From: JAFCUW01 sp049898325
Lineage (GTDB): Bacteria > Pseudomonadota > Gammaproteobacteria > Burkholderiales > Burkholderiaceae_D
NCBI RefSeq assembly: GCF_049898325.1
Contig: NZ_JAFCXL010000007.1
Location: 1-64,000, forward strand
Direction: 5' to 3'
DNA: 64,000 nt
Shown: positions 52,550 through 62,035 of the stretch, piece after piece
Position numbering within the stretch: the first letter of the stretch is position 1
How the letters are laid out: the number at the start of each line of letters is the position of its first letter
The notes under the pieces: model-generated
Database searches by the model: none
Seen by the model: the letters and a program-made list of their open reading frames with translations, nothing else
Told to the model about the DNA's origin: nothing
Program-made: the position numbers and the translations under genes

Positions 52550-53761
52550 ATGGCAAAAGAATACGACGTCGCAGTGATCGGAGCGGGCGCGGCCGGCATG
52601 ATGTGCGCGGCAGTGGCAGCCCAGAACGGCAAGCGCGTCGTCCTTGTCGACCATGCCGCCAAGCTGGCGGAGAAAATCCGCATCTCTGGCGGCGGGCGCT
52701 GCAACTTTACGAACATCAACACCATGCCGGCCAATTTCCTCTCGGCCAATCCGCATTTCGCCAAGAGCGCCCTGTCGCGCTACACGCCGCAGGATTTCCT
52801 GGCGCTGCTGAAAAAGCACCGGGTGGGCTTTCACGAAAAGCACCGGGGCCAGCTGTTTTGCGACACCTCGGCCGAGCAGATCATCGAACTGCTCAAGGCC
52901 GAGTGCGCCAGCGGCGGCGTGACCTGGCGCATGCCCACCAAGGTCGAGTCGCTCGAACAGATGGACGACGGCTTCCTGCTGGCCACCGACACGGGCGACA
53001 TCCTCGCCCAGAGCGTGGTGATCGCCACAGGCGGGCTGTCGATCCCGAAAATCGGCGCCACCGATTTCGCCTACCAGATCGCCGCGCAATTTGAGCTGGC
53101 CGTGGTCGCGCCGCGGCCCGGCCTGGTGCCCTTGACCTTCGACGGCCCCGCCTGGGAAGCGTTCGCGCCCCTGTCGGGCATCGCCCTGGAAGTGGAAGTG
53201 GAAACCAGCTCCGGCAAGGGCAAGACGGCGATCAAGGGCAAGTTCCGCGAAGACCTGTTGTTTACCCACCGGGGCCTGTCCGGTCCCGCCATCCTGCAGA
53301 TTTCCAGCTACTGGCTGCCGGGCACGCCGATCATCGTCAACCTGCTGCCGGAAGTGGACGTCGCCGCCGAACTGATCGAGAACAAGGGCACCCTGAAGAA
53401 GCAGATGGGCAACCTGCTGGCGCAATGGCTGCCCACCCGCCTGGCCGAACGCTTGCTGGAAGTGGCCGACATCCCCGCCGACGCGCGCCTGGCCGACATG
53501 CCCGACGCCAAACTGAAGAAGCTGGGCGACGCCATCAACCGCTGGGCCATCGTGCCCACCGGCTCGGAAGGCTATCGCAAGGCCGAAGTGACGCTGGGCG
53601 GCATCGACACGCGCGAACTGTCGCAGCAGACCATGGAAAGCAACAAGGTCGCCGGCCTGTATTTCATTGGCGAAGCGGTCGATGTGACGGGCTGGCTGGG
53701 CGGCTACAATTTCCAGTGGGCCTGGGCCTCGGCGGTGGCGGCCGGTACCGCCTTGAGTTGA
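52550..53761 (+). CDS. HI0933-type FAD-dependent oxidoreductase
   Basis: This 403-aa flavoprotein has the dinucleotide-binding start YDVAVIGAGAAGMMCAAVAAQNGKRVVLVD, the family hallmark KIRISGGGRCNFTN, VVIATGGLSIPKIGATDFAY, RGLSGPAILQISSYW and the C-terminal LYFIGEAVDVTGWLGGYNFQWAWASAVAAG. The physiological substrate of this family (BaiN/HI0933) is not settled. It precedes rpsU on the same strand by about 100 bases. Confidence 0.92.
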   Translation: MAKEYDVAVIGAGAAGMMCAAVAAQNGKRVVLVDHAAKLAEKIRISGGGRCNFTNINTMPANFLSANPHFAKSALSRYTPQDFLALLKKHRVGFHEKHRGQLFCDTSAEQIIELLKAECASGGVTWRMPTKVESLEQMDDGFLLATDTGDILAQSVVIATGGLSIPKIGATDFAYQIAAQFELAVVAPRPGLVPLTFDGPAWEAFAPLSGIALEVEVETSSGKGKTAIKGKFREDLLFTHRGLSGPAILQISSYWLPGTPIIVNLLPEVDVAAELIENKGTLKKQMGNLLAQWLPTRLAERLLEVADIPADARLADMPDAKLKKLGDAINRWAIVPTGSEGYRKAEVTLGGIDTRELSQQTMESNKVAGLYFIGEAVDVTGWLGGYNFQWAWASAVAAGTALS

Positions 53762-53867
53762 GGCCGGTGTGGGCGATACGCCAAACGGGACAGCTAAAGG
53801 CTTCCCTTGTCGCCGAAAGCCTGCTACACTCTCCTTCTTCCCTAAATCAAACGGTTTGAATTTTTAC

Positions 53868-54080
53868 ATGACCACTATTCGCCTTAAAGAAAACGAGCCG
53901 TTCGAAGTCGCCATGCGTCGCTTCAAGCGCACGATCGAAAAAACTGGTCTGCTGACCGAACTGCGTGCTCGCGAGTTCTATGAAAAGCCAACCGCTGAGC
54001 GCAAGCGCAAGCTGGCAGCTGCCGTGAAGCGTCACTACAAGCGCATCCGCAGCCAACAACTGCCTAAGAAATTATTCTAA
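53868..54080 (+). CDS. rpsU: 30S ribosomal protein S21
   Basis: The 70-aa product has the S21 sequence (TTIRLKENEPFEVAMRRFKR, ELRAREFYEKPTAERKRK) and a basic C-terminus. S21 helps mRNA pairing with the 3' end of 16S rRNA. Start 53868 gives the normal length. It heads the macromolecular synthesis cluster with yqeY, dnaG and rpoD, but a terminator right after it uncouples its higher expression. Confidence 0.97.
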   Translation: MTTIRLKENEPFEVAMRRFKRTIEKTGLLTELRAREFYEKPTAERKRKLAAAVKRHYKRIRSQQLPKKLF

Positions 54081-54143
54081 GATAGCTGGTCCAGTGATCC
54101 GCGACGGCTTGTCTGTCCGGGTCAATGGTCTGATGCATCGCAG

Positions 54144-54180
54144 ACCCGCTCCGGTTTTACCGCAGCGGGTTTTGCCTTTT
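54144..54180 (+). terminator. Terminator after rpsU
   Basis: ACCCGCT (54144-54150) pairs with AGCGGGT (54164-54170), and inner CGGT/ACCG lengthens the stem; TTTTGCCTTTT follows. A TATACT (54180-54185) right behind it may be the -10 of a separate yqeY-dnaG promoter. Confidence 0.8.
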
Positions 54181-54226
54181 ATACTATCGACTTTATCGTT
54201 ACCAACTAATTGACCACGAGGATGTC

Positions 54227-54673
54227 ATGGGCCTGAAAGAACAGATCACCGAAGACATGAAAACGGCGATGCGCGCAAAAGACGCGGGCCGCCTGGGCAC
54301 CGTGCGCCTGATCATCGCCGAGATCAAGCGCAAGGAAGTTGACGAGCGCATCGACGTGAGCGACGAGCAAACCCTGGCCATCATCGAAAAGATGATCAAG
54401 CAGCGCAAGGATTCGATCACCCAGTTTGAAGCCGGTGGCCGTGCCGACCTGGCCGACATCGAAAAAGCCGAACTGGTGGTGCTGACCGCGTACATGCCGG
54501 CCGGCCTGTCGGAAGAAGAAATCGGCGCCGCCGTCGCCGAGGCGGTGACCGCGTCGGGCGCCGCCGGTCCCCGGGACATGGGCAAAGTGATGGCCCTGAT
54601 CAAGCCGAAGATGCCAAAAGGGACCGACATGGGCCTGGTGTCCTCGCTGATCAAGAAAGCCCTGGCCGCCTGA
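54227..54673 (+). CDS. yqeY: GatB/YqeY domain protein
   Basis: The 148-aa helical protein has LKEQITEDMKTAMRAKDAGRLGTVRLIIAEIKRKEVD, MIKQRKDSITQFEAGGRADLADIEKAELVVLTAYMP and MGKVMALIKPKMPKGTDMGLVSSLIKK, all YqeY hallmarks. It resembles the tRNA-binding tail of GatB, but its function is unresolved. Its place between rpsU and dnaG is conserved in many bacteria. Confidence 0.93.
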   Translation: MGLKEQITEDMKTAMRAKDAGRLGTVRLIIAEIKRKEVDERIDVSDEQTLAIIEKMIKQRKDSITQFEAGGRADLADIEKAELVVLTAYMPAGLSEEEIGAAVAEAVTASGAAGPRDMGKVMALIKPKMPKGTDMGLVSSLIKKALAA

Positions 54674-54786
54674 TGGCGGGCAGGGGTGGCCCGCGGGCGC
54701 CCCTGCCATTGGCGACTTGCGGTACATCAAGCTTCAGCCACGCTCAGCGGTATAGTCTGACCCCACTCAAACCCTGACACACTGCA

Positions 54787-56583
54787 GTGATTCCTCAATC
54801 CTTCATCACCGATTTGCTCAACCGTGTCGACATCGTCGACGTGGTAGGCAAGTACGTCCAGCTCAAAAAGGGCGGCGCCAATTACATGGGGCTGTGCCCG
54901 TTCCACAACGAAAAGTCGCCCAGTTTCACCGTCAGCCCCACCAAGCAGTTCTATCACTGCTTCGGCTGCGGCGCCCACGGCACCTCGATCGGTTTCATGA
55001 TCGAGTACTCGGGCATGGGCTTCGTCGACGCCGTCAAGGACCTGGCCCAGGGCGTGGGCATGGTGGTGCCCGACAACGACGACAAGATCCCGCCCGCCCA
55101 GCGCGCCGCCCAGGCCGCGCAATCGCTGGCGCTGACGGACGCCATGACGCAGGCCTGCGATTTTTACCGGGGCCAGCTCAAAACCGCCACCGACGCCATC
55201 GCCTACCTGAAAAAACGGGGCCTGACGGGCGAAGTGGCGGCCCGCTTCGGCATGGGCTATGCCCCCAGTGGCTGGGACAACCTGAAGTCCGTGTTTCCCG
55301 ACTACGAGGTGCTCGCGCTGGTCGAGTCCGGCCTGGTGATCGACAAGGTCGACGAGGACGGCGGCAACAAGAAGCGCTACGACCGCTTTCGGGAGCGCAT
55401 CATGTTCCCGATCCGCAACACCAAGGGCCAGGTGATCGGCTTTGGCGGGCGGGTGCTCGACAATGGCGAACCGAAATACCTGAACTCGCCGGAAACCCCG
55501 CTGTTTCAGAAGGGGCTGGAACTGTACGGCCTGTTTGAAGCGCGCCAGGCGATCCGCGACGCCGGCTACGTGCTGGTGACGGAAGGCTATATGGACGTGG
55601 TGGCCCTGGCCCAGCTGGGTTTCCCGCAAGCGGTGGCCACGCTGGGCACGGCCTGCACCAACACCCACGTGCAAAAGCTGTTGCGCCAGACCGACACCGT
55701 CATCTTCAGCTTCGATGGCGACAAGGCGGGCCGCCGCGCCGCCCGCCGCGCGCTCGAAGCGTGCCTGCCGCAAGTGACGGACAACAAGACCATCAAGTTC
55801 TTGTTCTTGCCGACCGAACATGATCCCGACAGTTTCGTGCGCGAGCGGGGCTACGAAGCGTTCGAGCAGGAAATCCACGAAGCGATGCCGCTGTCCTCGT
55901 TCCTGTTGCGCGAAGCGCAGGGCGAGAACGACCTCGACACGCCGGAAGGCCGTGCCCGCGCCCAGTTCGACGCCAAGCCCCTGTTGCAGGCGATGGCGCC
56001 GTCGTCGCTGCGCCTGCAGATCGTGCGCGGCCTGGCCAGCATGACCCAGTCGACGCCGCCGGAAATCGAAACCCTGTTCGAACTGGCCAAGCCCGTCTCG
56101 GTGGCCAGAAGGGCGCCGCCGCGCCAGGGCCGGCCGCAGCCGGTGGGGCTGGAATTGCAGATGCTACGCCATCTTGTTGCGCATCCGCCACTCAGCCTTA
56201 CCCTGGATGAATCGGCACTGCAATGTTTCGACTTTTTCGGCCCCGAATCGGCCGAACGCCTGCGACAATTGGTCGCCGCCGGCCAGGCGTTGGGCGAATT
56301 CGGCGGTTTCGCGGCGCTGTCGCAGCAACTCAAGGAGATCAGTGTCGAGTACGACGCCATCATCGCCGAGATCGCCGCCGAACCGGAGTCCGATTTTGAC
56401 AGCGTCAAAACCTGGCTGGCCGGGGCGGTGAGGCAGATCAAGAAAGAGACGTTAAAACAGGAGCTTAGCCAGTTGTTTTCTTCCGGCTTGACCTCAGATC
56501 AGATGGGCATCCGGTATCGGGAAATCACCGCCATCCAGAACCAGCTGACGCTCGAGGAGGAGGCCGACAAGACCCAGCGCTAG
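54787..56583 (+). CDS. dnaG: DNA primase DnaG
   Basis: DnaG makes RNA primers at the replication fork. The 598-aa protein has the CHC2 zinc finger (LCPFHNEKSPSFTVSPTKQF then YHCFGCGAHG, about residues 37-68). The RNA-polymerase core has RFRERIMFPIRNTKGQVIGFGGRVL, TOPRIM is VLVTEGYMDVVALAQLG and DGDKAGRRAARRAL, and a C-terminal helical DnaB-binding domain follows. The start is GTG 54787 (reading IPQSFITDLLNRVDIVDVVG). Confidence 0.96.
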   Translation: MIPQSFITDLLNRVDIVDVVGKYVQLKKGGANYMGLCPFHNEKSPSFTVSPTKQFYHCFGCGAHGTSIGFMIEYSGMGFVDAVKDLAQGVGMVVPDNDDKIPPAQRAAQAAQSLALTDAMTQACDFYRGQLKTATDAIAYLKKRGLTGEVAARFGMGYAPSGWDNLKSVFPDYEVLALVESGLVIDKVDEDGGNKKRYDRFRERIMFPIRNTKGQVIGFGGRVLDNGEPKYLNSPETPLFQKGLELYGLFEARQAIRDAGYVLVTEGYMDVVALAQLGFPQAVATLGTACTNTHVQKLLRQTDTVIFSFDGDKAGRRAARRALEACLPQVTDNKTIKFLFLPTEHDPDSFVRERGYEAFEQEIHEAMPLSSFLLREAQGENDLDTPEGRARAQFDAKPLLQAMAPSSLRLQIVRGLASMTQSTPPEIETLFELAKPVSVARRAPPRQGRPQPVGLELQMLRHLVAHPPLSLTLDESALQCFDFFGPESAERLRQLVAAGQALGEFGGFAALSQQLKEISVEYDAIIAEIAAEPESDFDSVKTWLAGAVRQIKKETLKQELSQLFSSGLTSDQMGIRYREITAIQNQLTLEEEADKTQR

Positions 56584-56639
56584 CCCGGCAAACGGCGCCG
56601 GCGGGGGGGCTCGGACGGACTGGAAATACTTGGTGTGCG

Positions 56640-56648
56640 TGCTATAAT
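56640..56648 (+). promoter_or_regulatory. Extended -10 promoter of rpoD
   Basis: TGCTATAAT combines a perfect TATAAT with the extended-10 TG. The -35 region is weak (CTGGAA with 17 bp spacing). Transcription would start about 195 bases before rpoD, leaving a long leader with a small hairpin (GTGTC/GACAC, about 56665-56677) followed by TATTTTT. Confidence 0.65.
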
Positions 56649-56850
56649 AAAACGATAAGTATTGTGTCTAAGACACTATTTTTCGCGGCCTTCCAGGCTT
56701 GTCGAAAGCATGCAGTGATGATGTCGGAATAGTAAGGTGTCGAGGTATTGAGAACGCGGTAGTGCCAGGCTGCTTGCAAGGCAGCCAGGAGACGTAGGCC
56801 CTGTAATAGGGCGGCAACAAACTTTATCAATTTCCATAAAGCTAGTCGTT

Positions 56851-59106
56851 GTGACATCGAAAGCGCCTGTGCCAACCAAGAATCCTGAAATCAACGTGGC
56901 TCCCACGCCCAGCATGCCCGCCAAGGCGGACAACGCGCAAGACAAGGCCGAAGCTCGCACGAGCACGACGCCCGTCAGCCAGACCACCGATGCGGCCACC
57001 CTGGCCGCCATTGACACGTCCGGTTACGTGCTGCCGTCCATCAAGGTGCCGGGCCGGCGCGGTCGCAAGCCGAAAGAATTCCAGCCTGAAAACGACGAAG
57101 TGGCGGCCCTCAACGCGGTCGAGCGCGCCGAACTGAAGGCGGTCGACAAGGCCAAGGCCAAGGACCGCAAGGCGAAGGAAAAAGCCCTGCTCAAAGATGC
57201 GTTCTCGTCCGACACCGAGGCCTCCGAAGAAGAGCTGGAAAAGCGCCGCAACAAGCTCAAGACCCTCATCAAGCTGGGCAAGGAGCGCGGTTTCCTCACC
57301 TACGCCGAGATCAACGATCACCTGCCCGAAAACATTGTCGATCCAGAAGCCATCGAAGGCATCATCGGCACCTTCAACGACATGGGCATCGCCGTCTACG
57401 AGCACGCGCCGGACGCCGAGTCGCTGCTGCTGACGGACAACGTCGCCACCGTCACCAGCGACGACGAAGCCGAGGCGGCTGCCGAAGCGGCGCTGTCGAC
57501 GGTGGACTCCGACTTCGGCCGCACCACCGACCCCGTGCGCATGTACATGCGCGAGATGGGCTCGGTCGAGCTGCTCACGCGCGAAGGCGAAATTGAAATC
57601 GCCAAGCGCATCGAAGACGGCCTGAAGGACATGATCCAGGCCATTTCCGCCTGCCCCGTGACGATCGCCGAGATCATCTCGGCCGCCATCCGCATCCGCA
57701 ACGACGAAACCAAGATCGACGAAATCGTCGACGGCATGGTCGAGGAAGACCCTGCCGTGGCGCCACCGCCACCGCCGCCGTCGGCCGCCTCGGACGATGA
57801 CGAGGACGAGGAAGAAGCGGACGAGGAAGAGGGCGAGGAAGAAGAAGAGAACAACGCCTCCGGCGCCGCCGGCTTCTCCGCCGAGCAGCTCGAGGCCCTG
57901 AAAAACCAGGCGCTGGACAAGTTCGACATCATCTCGGTGCAGTTCGACAAGATGCGCAAGGCCTTCGAGAAAGACGGCTACAACTCGAAAGCCTACGTCA
58001 AGGCGCAGGAAGTCATTTCCAACGAGCTGCTGGGCATCCGTTTCACGGCCAAGGTGGTGGAAAAGCTGTGCGACACCCTGCGCGGCCAGGTCGACGAAGT
58101 GCGCCACATCGAAAAGCAGATTCTCGACGTGGCCGTGAACAAGTGCGGCATGCCGCGCGCCCACTTCATCAAGGTATTCCCTGGCAACGAAACCAACCTG
58201 GAATGGGTCGACGGCGAAGTCAACGCAGGCCACGCCTACAGCGCCATCCTGGGCCGCAACATCCCCACCATCAAGGAACTGCAGCAGCGCCTGATCGACC
58301 TGCAGGCGCGCGTGGTGCTGCCGCTGCCGGACCTGCGCAACATCAACCGCCAGATGGCCGCGGGCGAAATGAAGGCGCGCAAAGCCAAGCGGGAAATGAC
58401 CGAGGCCAACTTGCGTCTGGTCATTTCGATCGCCAAGAAATACACGAATCGCGGCTTGCAGTTCCTCGACCTGATCCAGGAAGGCAATATCGGCCTGATG
58501 AAAGCGGTCGACAAGTTCGAGTACCGTCGCGGCTATAAATTTTCCACCTATGCGACCTGGTGGATCCGCCAGGCCATCACCCGTTCGATCGCCGACCAGG
58601 CGCGCACGATCCGCATTCCCGTGCACATGATCGAGACGATCAACAAGATGAACCGGATCTCCCGGCAAATCTTGCAAGAAACGGGCGCGGAGCCCGACCC
58701 GGCGACCTTGGCGGTCAAGATGGAAATGCCGGAAGACAAAATCCGCAAGATCATGAAGATCGCCAAGGAGCCGATCTCGATGGAAACGCCGATCGGCGAC
58801 GACGACGATTCGCACCTGGGCGATTTCATTGAGGACAACAACACGCTGGCGCCGTCGGATGCGGCCTTGCACGCGTCGATGCGCGGTGTCGTCAAGGATG
58901 TGCTCGATTCGCTGACCCCGCGCGAAGCGAAGGTCTTGCGCATGCGTTTTGGCATCGAAATGTCGACTGACCACACGCTCGAAGAGGTGGGCAAGCAGTT
59001 CGACGTCACGCGCGAGCGTATTCGCCAGATTGAAGCGAAGGCGCTGCGCAAGCTGCGTCACCCTTCCCGCTCCGACAAGCTGAAGTCCTTTTTAGAAGGC
59101 AACTAA
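56851..59106 (+). CDS. rpoD: RNA polymerase sigma-70 factor RpoD
   Basis: The 751-aa housekeeping sigma factor starts at GTG 56851. Region 1.1 lies near residues 130-200 (KKSWEEL-like segment followed by ERGFLTYAEINDHLPE), then DPVRMYMREMGSVELLTREGE (1.2). A very acidic insert follows (residues about 310-335). Region 2 has LRLVISIAKKYTNRGLQFLD, the -10-reading FEYRRGYKFSTYATWWIRQA, region 3 VHMIETINKMNRI and region 4 EVGKQFDVTRERIRQIEAKALRKL. Length is above E. coli RpoD owing to N-terminal Lys/Ala-rich and acidic inserts. A CAT-anticodon tRNA follows. Confidence 0.97.
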   Translation: MTSKAPVPTKNPEINVAPTPSMPAKADNAQDKAEARTSTTPVSQTTDAATLAAIDTSGYVLPSIKVPGRRGRKPKEFQPENDEVAALNAVERAELKAVDKAKAKDRKAKEKALLKDAFSSDTEASEEELEKRRNKLKTLIKLGKERGFLTYAEINDHLPENIVDPEAIEGIIGTFNDMGIAVYEHAPDAESLLLTDNVATVTSDDEAEAAAEAALSTVDSDFGRTTDPVRMYMREMGSVELLTREGEIEIAKRIEDGLKDMIQAISACPVTIAEIISAAIRIRNDETKIDEIVDGMVEEDPAVAPPPPPPSAASDDDEDEEEADEEEGEEEEENNASGAAGFSAEQLEALKNQALDKFDIISVQFDKMRKAFEKDGYNSKAYVKAQEVISNELLGIRFTAKVVEKLCDTLRGQVDEVRHIEKQILDVAVNKCGMPRAHFIKVFPGNETNLEWVDGEVNAGHAYSAILGRNIPTIKELQQRLIDLQARVVLPLPDLRNINRQMAAGEMKARKAKREMTEANLRLVISIAKKYTNRGLQFLDLIQEGNIGLMKAVDKFEYRRGYKFSTYATWWIRQAITRSIADQARTIRIPVHMIETINKMNRISRQILQETGAEPDPATLAVKMEMPEDKIRKIMKIAKEPISMETPIGDDDDSHLGDFIEDNNTLAPSDAALHASMRGVVKDVLDSLTPREAKVLRMRFGIEMSTDHTLEEVGKQFDVTRERIRQIEAKALRKLRHPSRSDKLKSFLEGN

Positions 59107-59219
59107 AGCTTGACGACCGAGCGGCGCGCCACGTATCCTCTCGCCACTTCGTTCCGGGCCCAGTCCCGGACGGTGGGGAGAGGCAAGGCACTTCGCGCCG
59201 CTCCCGCCGCACCGACTTC

Positions 59220-59298
<79 letters not shown>

Positions 59299-59526
59299 GT
59301 ACAATCAAGGACTTGGCCCGGCCATCATTGCTGGGCGCTTACTTGCATGCAACGCGCCCTGGCGCGGGGCCCGCGACGGATGCCGGTACGGCAGTCCGTT
59401 TTACTCAACGACATTGACAAGCGCTGGCCAGCCGTTTGTCTTGAACAGCAATTGCTGAAAATCAAGATACGATCACAGTAGTCCAGCGACCATCTGAGCT
59501 CCCTTTTGCCTGTCAACGGAGAGCAT

Positions 59527-59912
59527 ATGCCGCACGTATATTCAGCTGCTCGGCAACTACAACATCACGATAAAATCGGCGACAAAGAATGTGTTACGCT
59601 CGTCAAGCATTTCACCGATGCGGGGCCGGCACAATTTTGGCGTGAAGGCGAACCTGTCATCGGCACTAAAAATCTGGTTCCCGGCACAGCGATTGCCACT
59701 TTTGTAGACGGAAAGTGGCCGCGAAAAAACCGGGGGAATCATTCCGGGTTTTACCTGGGCCAGGTATCGAATGGGATATACATCATGGACCAGTGGCCGG
59801 ACGACCAGAGCCCAAGATCTCGATGAGATTTCTTTACCGTCTCGGCAAGGACAACAGCGGGAAATACATCGACCCGCCCCAGAATGCTGACGCCTTTTCC
59901 GTAGTCAAATAG
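59527..59912 (+). pseudogene. Frameshifted BPSL0067-family (Tae2-like) amidase
   Basis: Translation starts MPHVYSAARQLQHHDKIGDK (GGAGAG upstream) and continues to NHSGFYLGQVSNGIYIMDQW before hitting a stop at 59826. The missing tail (PKISMRFLYRLGKDNSGKYI, ending DAFSVVK) lies in another frame to 59912. One lost base around 59806-59815 would explain this. Cys in DKECVTLVKHF and His in RGNHSGFY correspond to an NlpC/P60-type dyad. The family includes or resembles type VI secretion amidases, but no secretion genes are nearby. A sequencing error is the other explanation. Confidence 0.75.
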
Positions 59913-59914
59913 AG

Positions 59915-60343
59915 ATGAGACCACGGCCATTCGCGGCATCGTTGTTTGCAGCCCTGTACGCGCCCGTCGCGCTTGCGGTAGACATCGTTTGCCCGCCCGA
60001 GTTGGCTGCTGCATCGCTCCAGATAGCCACACCGCCGGCGGGCTGGACAGCGCGCGTTTCCTCGCCACTGGCCCTTCACGCCGCAGGGCCAACGGCAGGG
60101 CCGCCCGAGCGCCTCGGGCAGATGGTCGGCAAAATCACCCGCAAGAGCCACACTGAATCGACGGTAGAGTACGTGGCACTCGATGCGCCGTATCCCGAGG
60201 GGGTGTGGTTTACGTGTGACTATGGCGAGAGCAATCAATTCACGCTGGCGAGAAAACTGGAGCCGGGAATCAAAACCTGCGTTGTCCGCTACAAAACCAT
60301 CCCGGGAAGCAGCCGACACTCGGTCGAGGTCATGTGCAAATAA
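59915..60343 (+). CDS. STY0301-family exported protein (possible immunity protein)
   Basis: This 142-aa protein has a signal peptide (RPFAASLFAALYAPVALAVD) and conserved cysteines in DIVCPPELAAA, WFTCDYGESNQ, IKTCVVRYK and VEVMCK, likely two disulfides. It starts two bases after the amidase remnant ends, a pairing expected for a toxin and its periplasmic protector. The immunity role is inferred from this pairing. Confidence 0.75.
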   Translation: MRPRPFAASLFAALYAPVALAVDIVCPPELAAASLQIATPPAGWTARVSSPLALHAAGPTAGPPERLGQMVGKITRKSHTESTVEYVALDAPYPEGVWFTCDYGESNQFTLARKLEPGIKTCVVRYKTIPGSSRHSVEVMCK

Positions 60344-60424
60344 TTAAAAAATAGATGAATTTCGACCCCGACATCACGCCATCACAGCGTGTATGCCGGC
60401 CAGTGCCACCCTGCCGGAATAGCG

Positions 60425-61975
60425 CTAACGCTGCAGCAACTGCGGCGCCCCGTCACTGAGGCGGAAGGCGCCCACTACCCTGAGCAGTTCGTGCGCCTGG
60501 TCCTGCATGCTTTGCGCGGCGGCGGCCGATTCCTCGACGAGGGCGGCATTGCGCTGGGTTAGCTCATCCATTTCAGTGATGGCAATGTTGACTTCCTCGA
60601 TGCCCTTGCTCTGGCGCTGGCTGGCGGCCGTGATGTCGTTCATGATCTCCGTCACCTGCCTGACCGAGGCGACAATATCGCCCATGGTGCGCCCGGCGCT
60701 GTCGGCCAGTTGGCTGCCCGTTTCGATCCTGGCCACGGAATCCTCGATCAGCCGCTTGATTTCCCGCGCCGCCGTGGCCGAGCGCTGGGCCAGGCCGCGC
60801 ACTTCGGTGGCGACCACGGCGAAGCCGCGACCCTGCTCGCCCGCGCGCGCCGCTTCCACGGCCGCGTTCAAGGCCAGGATATTGGTCTGGAACGCGATGC
60901 CGTCGATGACGCCGATGATGTCGACGATGCGCCCCGAGCTGGCCTTGATCGAGCCCATCGTCTCGACCACCTGGCCGACCACGCGGCCGCCTTCCAGCGC
61001 CACGCCCGAGGTTGACAGCACCATCTCGTTGGCCTGGCGCGCATGGTCGGCATTTTCACGCACGGTATCGGTCAGCTGGTGCATCGATGTCGCCGTTTCC
61101 TGCAGCGACTGGGCTTGCGATTCCGTGCGCGCCGACAGGTCGGCATTGCCCAGCGCGATCTCGCCCGCCTCCACCGTGATGGTGGCGCCGGCCTGCTTGA
61201 TGTCGCCCAGCAGGGTATTCCAGTTTTGCACGACCGTCACCAGCGCGCGCGACAGCTTGCCCACTTCGTCGTCGCTGTCGGCCTCAATGCGCATGGTCAG
61301 GTCGCCGGCGGCCAAGGACTCGGCCGCGCGGCAGGCGTCGTCGATGGGCCGCACCACGGCACGCGCCACCCAGGCGGCGATCGCCGCCAGCACGGCAAAG
61401 CCGATGGCCATCGTGCCCAGCGAGAACCAGGCGGCGCGCTGGCCCGCGTTCCTGGTCTCTTGCAATGCATCGCCCGTGCGCTTGTCAAGGTTGAGCAAGA
61501 CCTGATCGAGCTGCTTACGCACCACCTGGTAGTGCGTGGTCGCGCTCTGCATGGCCGCCACGCCCGTGTTCGGGTCCATCGACGCCAGATCGAGCGCCTG
61601 CGCGACACTGGCCCGGTAACGTTCGACGGCGGGCAGCGCTTGCGCCGCTTCGGCGGCGGCGCCGGCATAGCTTTTCAGCTCCGTCAATCCTTGGGCAATG
61701 GTGTTGAGCTGGAGATCGGTTTGCTTGCCGAACTCCTTGAATTGGTCATCGGTAAGACTGGCCGCGATGGCGATCTTGGCATACACCCCCGCATGCACCT
61801 GTCCCAGGGCGATCGCTTGCCGGTTGGCCAGCTGTTCCGCCGTCAGCGTGACATGTTTTAATTCGTGCATGCGCCGCTCGTTCTGCTGCATGGCGACATA
61901 GGACATCGCTCCCATGGCCAGCAGGCAAACCAGCGCCACCACCGGGACGATCAACATTTTGTGTGCAATTTTCAC
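60425..61975 (-). CDS. Methyl-accepting chemotaxis protein
   Basis: This 516-aa receptor has TM1 (MLIVPVVALVCLLAMGAMSYV), a four-helix-bundle periplasmic domain (residues about 30-185), TM2 (FSLGTMAIGFAVLAAIAAWVA), HAMP, and the long signalling hairpin. The tip is ILALNAAVEAARAGEQGRGFAVVATEVRGLAQRS, and ITEMDELTQRNAALVEESAAA follows. It would steer CheA. It is upstream of nothing on its strand; the cache protein gene lies just before it. Confidence 0.93.
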   Translation of the reverse strand: MKIAHKMLIVPVVALVCLLAMGAMSYVAMQQNERRMHELKHVTLTAEQLANRQAIALGQVHAGVYAKIAIAASLTDDQFKEFGKQTDLQLNTIAQGLTELKSYAGAAAEAAQALPAVERYRASVAQALDLASMDPNTGVAAMQSATTHYQVVRKQLDQVLLNLDKRTGDALQETRNAGQRAAWFSLGTMAIGFAVLAAIAAWVARAVVRPIDDACRAAESLAAGDLTMRIEADSDDEVGKLSRALVTVVQNWNTLLGDIKQAGATITVEAGEIALGNADLSARTESQAQSLQETATSMHQLTDTVRENADHARQANEMVLSTSGVALEGGRVVGQVVETMGSIKASSGRIVDIIGVIDGIAFQTNILALNAAVEAARAGEQGRGFAVVATEVRGLAQRSATAAREIKRLIEDSVARIETGSQLADSAGRTMGDIVASVRQVTEIMNDITAASQRQSKGIEEVNIAITEMDELTQRNAALVEESAAAAQSMQDQAHELLRVVGAFRLSDGAPQLLQR

Positions 61976-62035
61976 AGGAGATCCCTATGCTTAAAAGAGC
62001 GGTGCGTGTCCCGGCAAGGGCGGCGCGGTGGGTCG

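Noticed and set aside
56842..59061. 739-residue minus-strand open frame opposite rpoD
   Set aside because: Rich in Leu/Val/Asp repeats copied from the rpoD codon pattern, with no family resemblance; rpoD itself is unambiguous.
59299..59526. Possible second island boundary after the CAT-anticodon tRNA
   Set aside because: No integrase and no repeat of the tRNA 3' end was found nearby; the following genes can be explained without an insertion.
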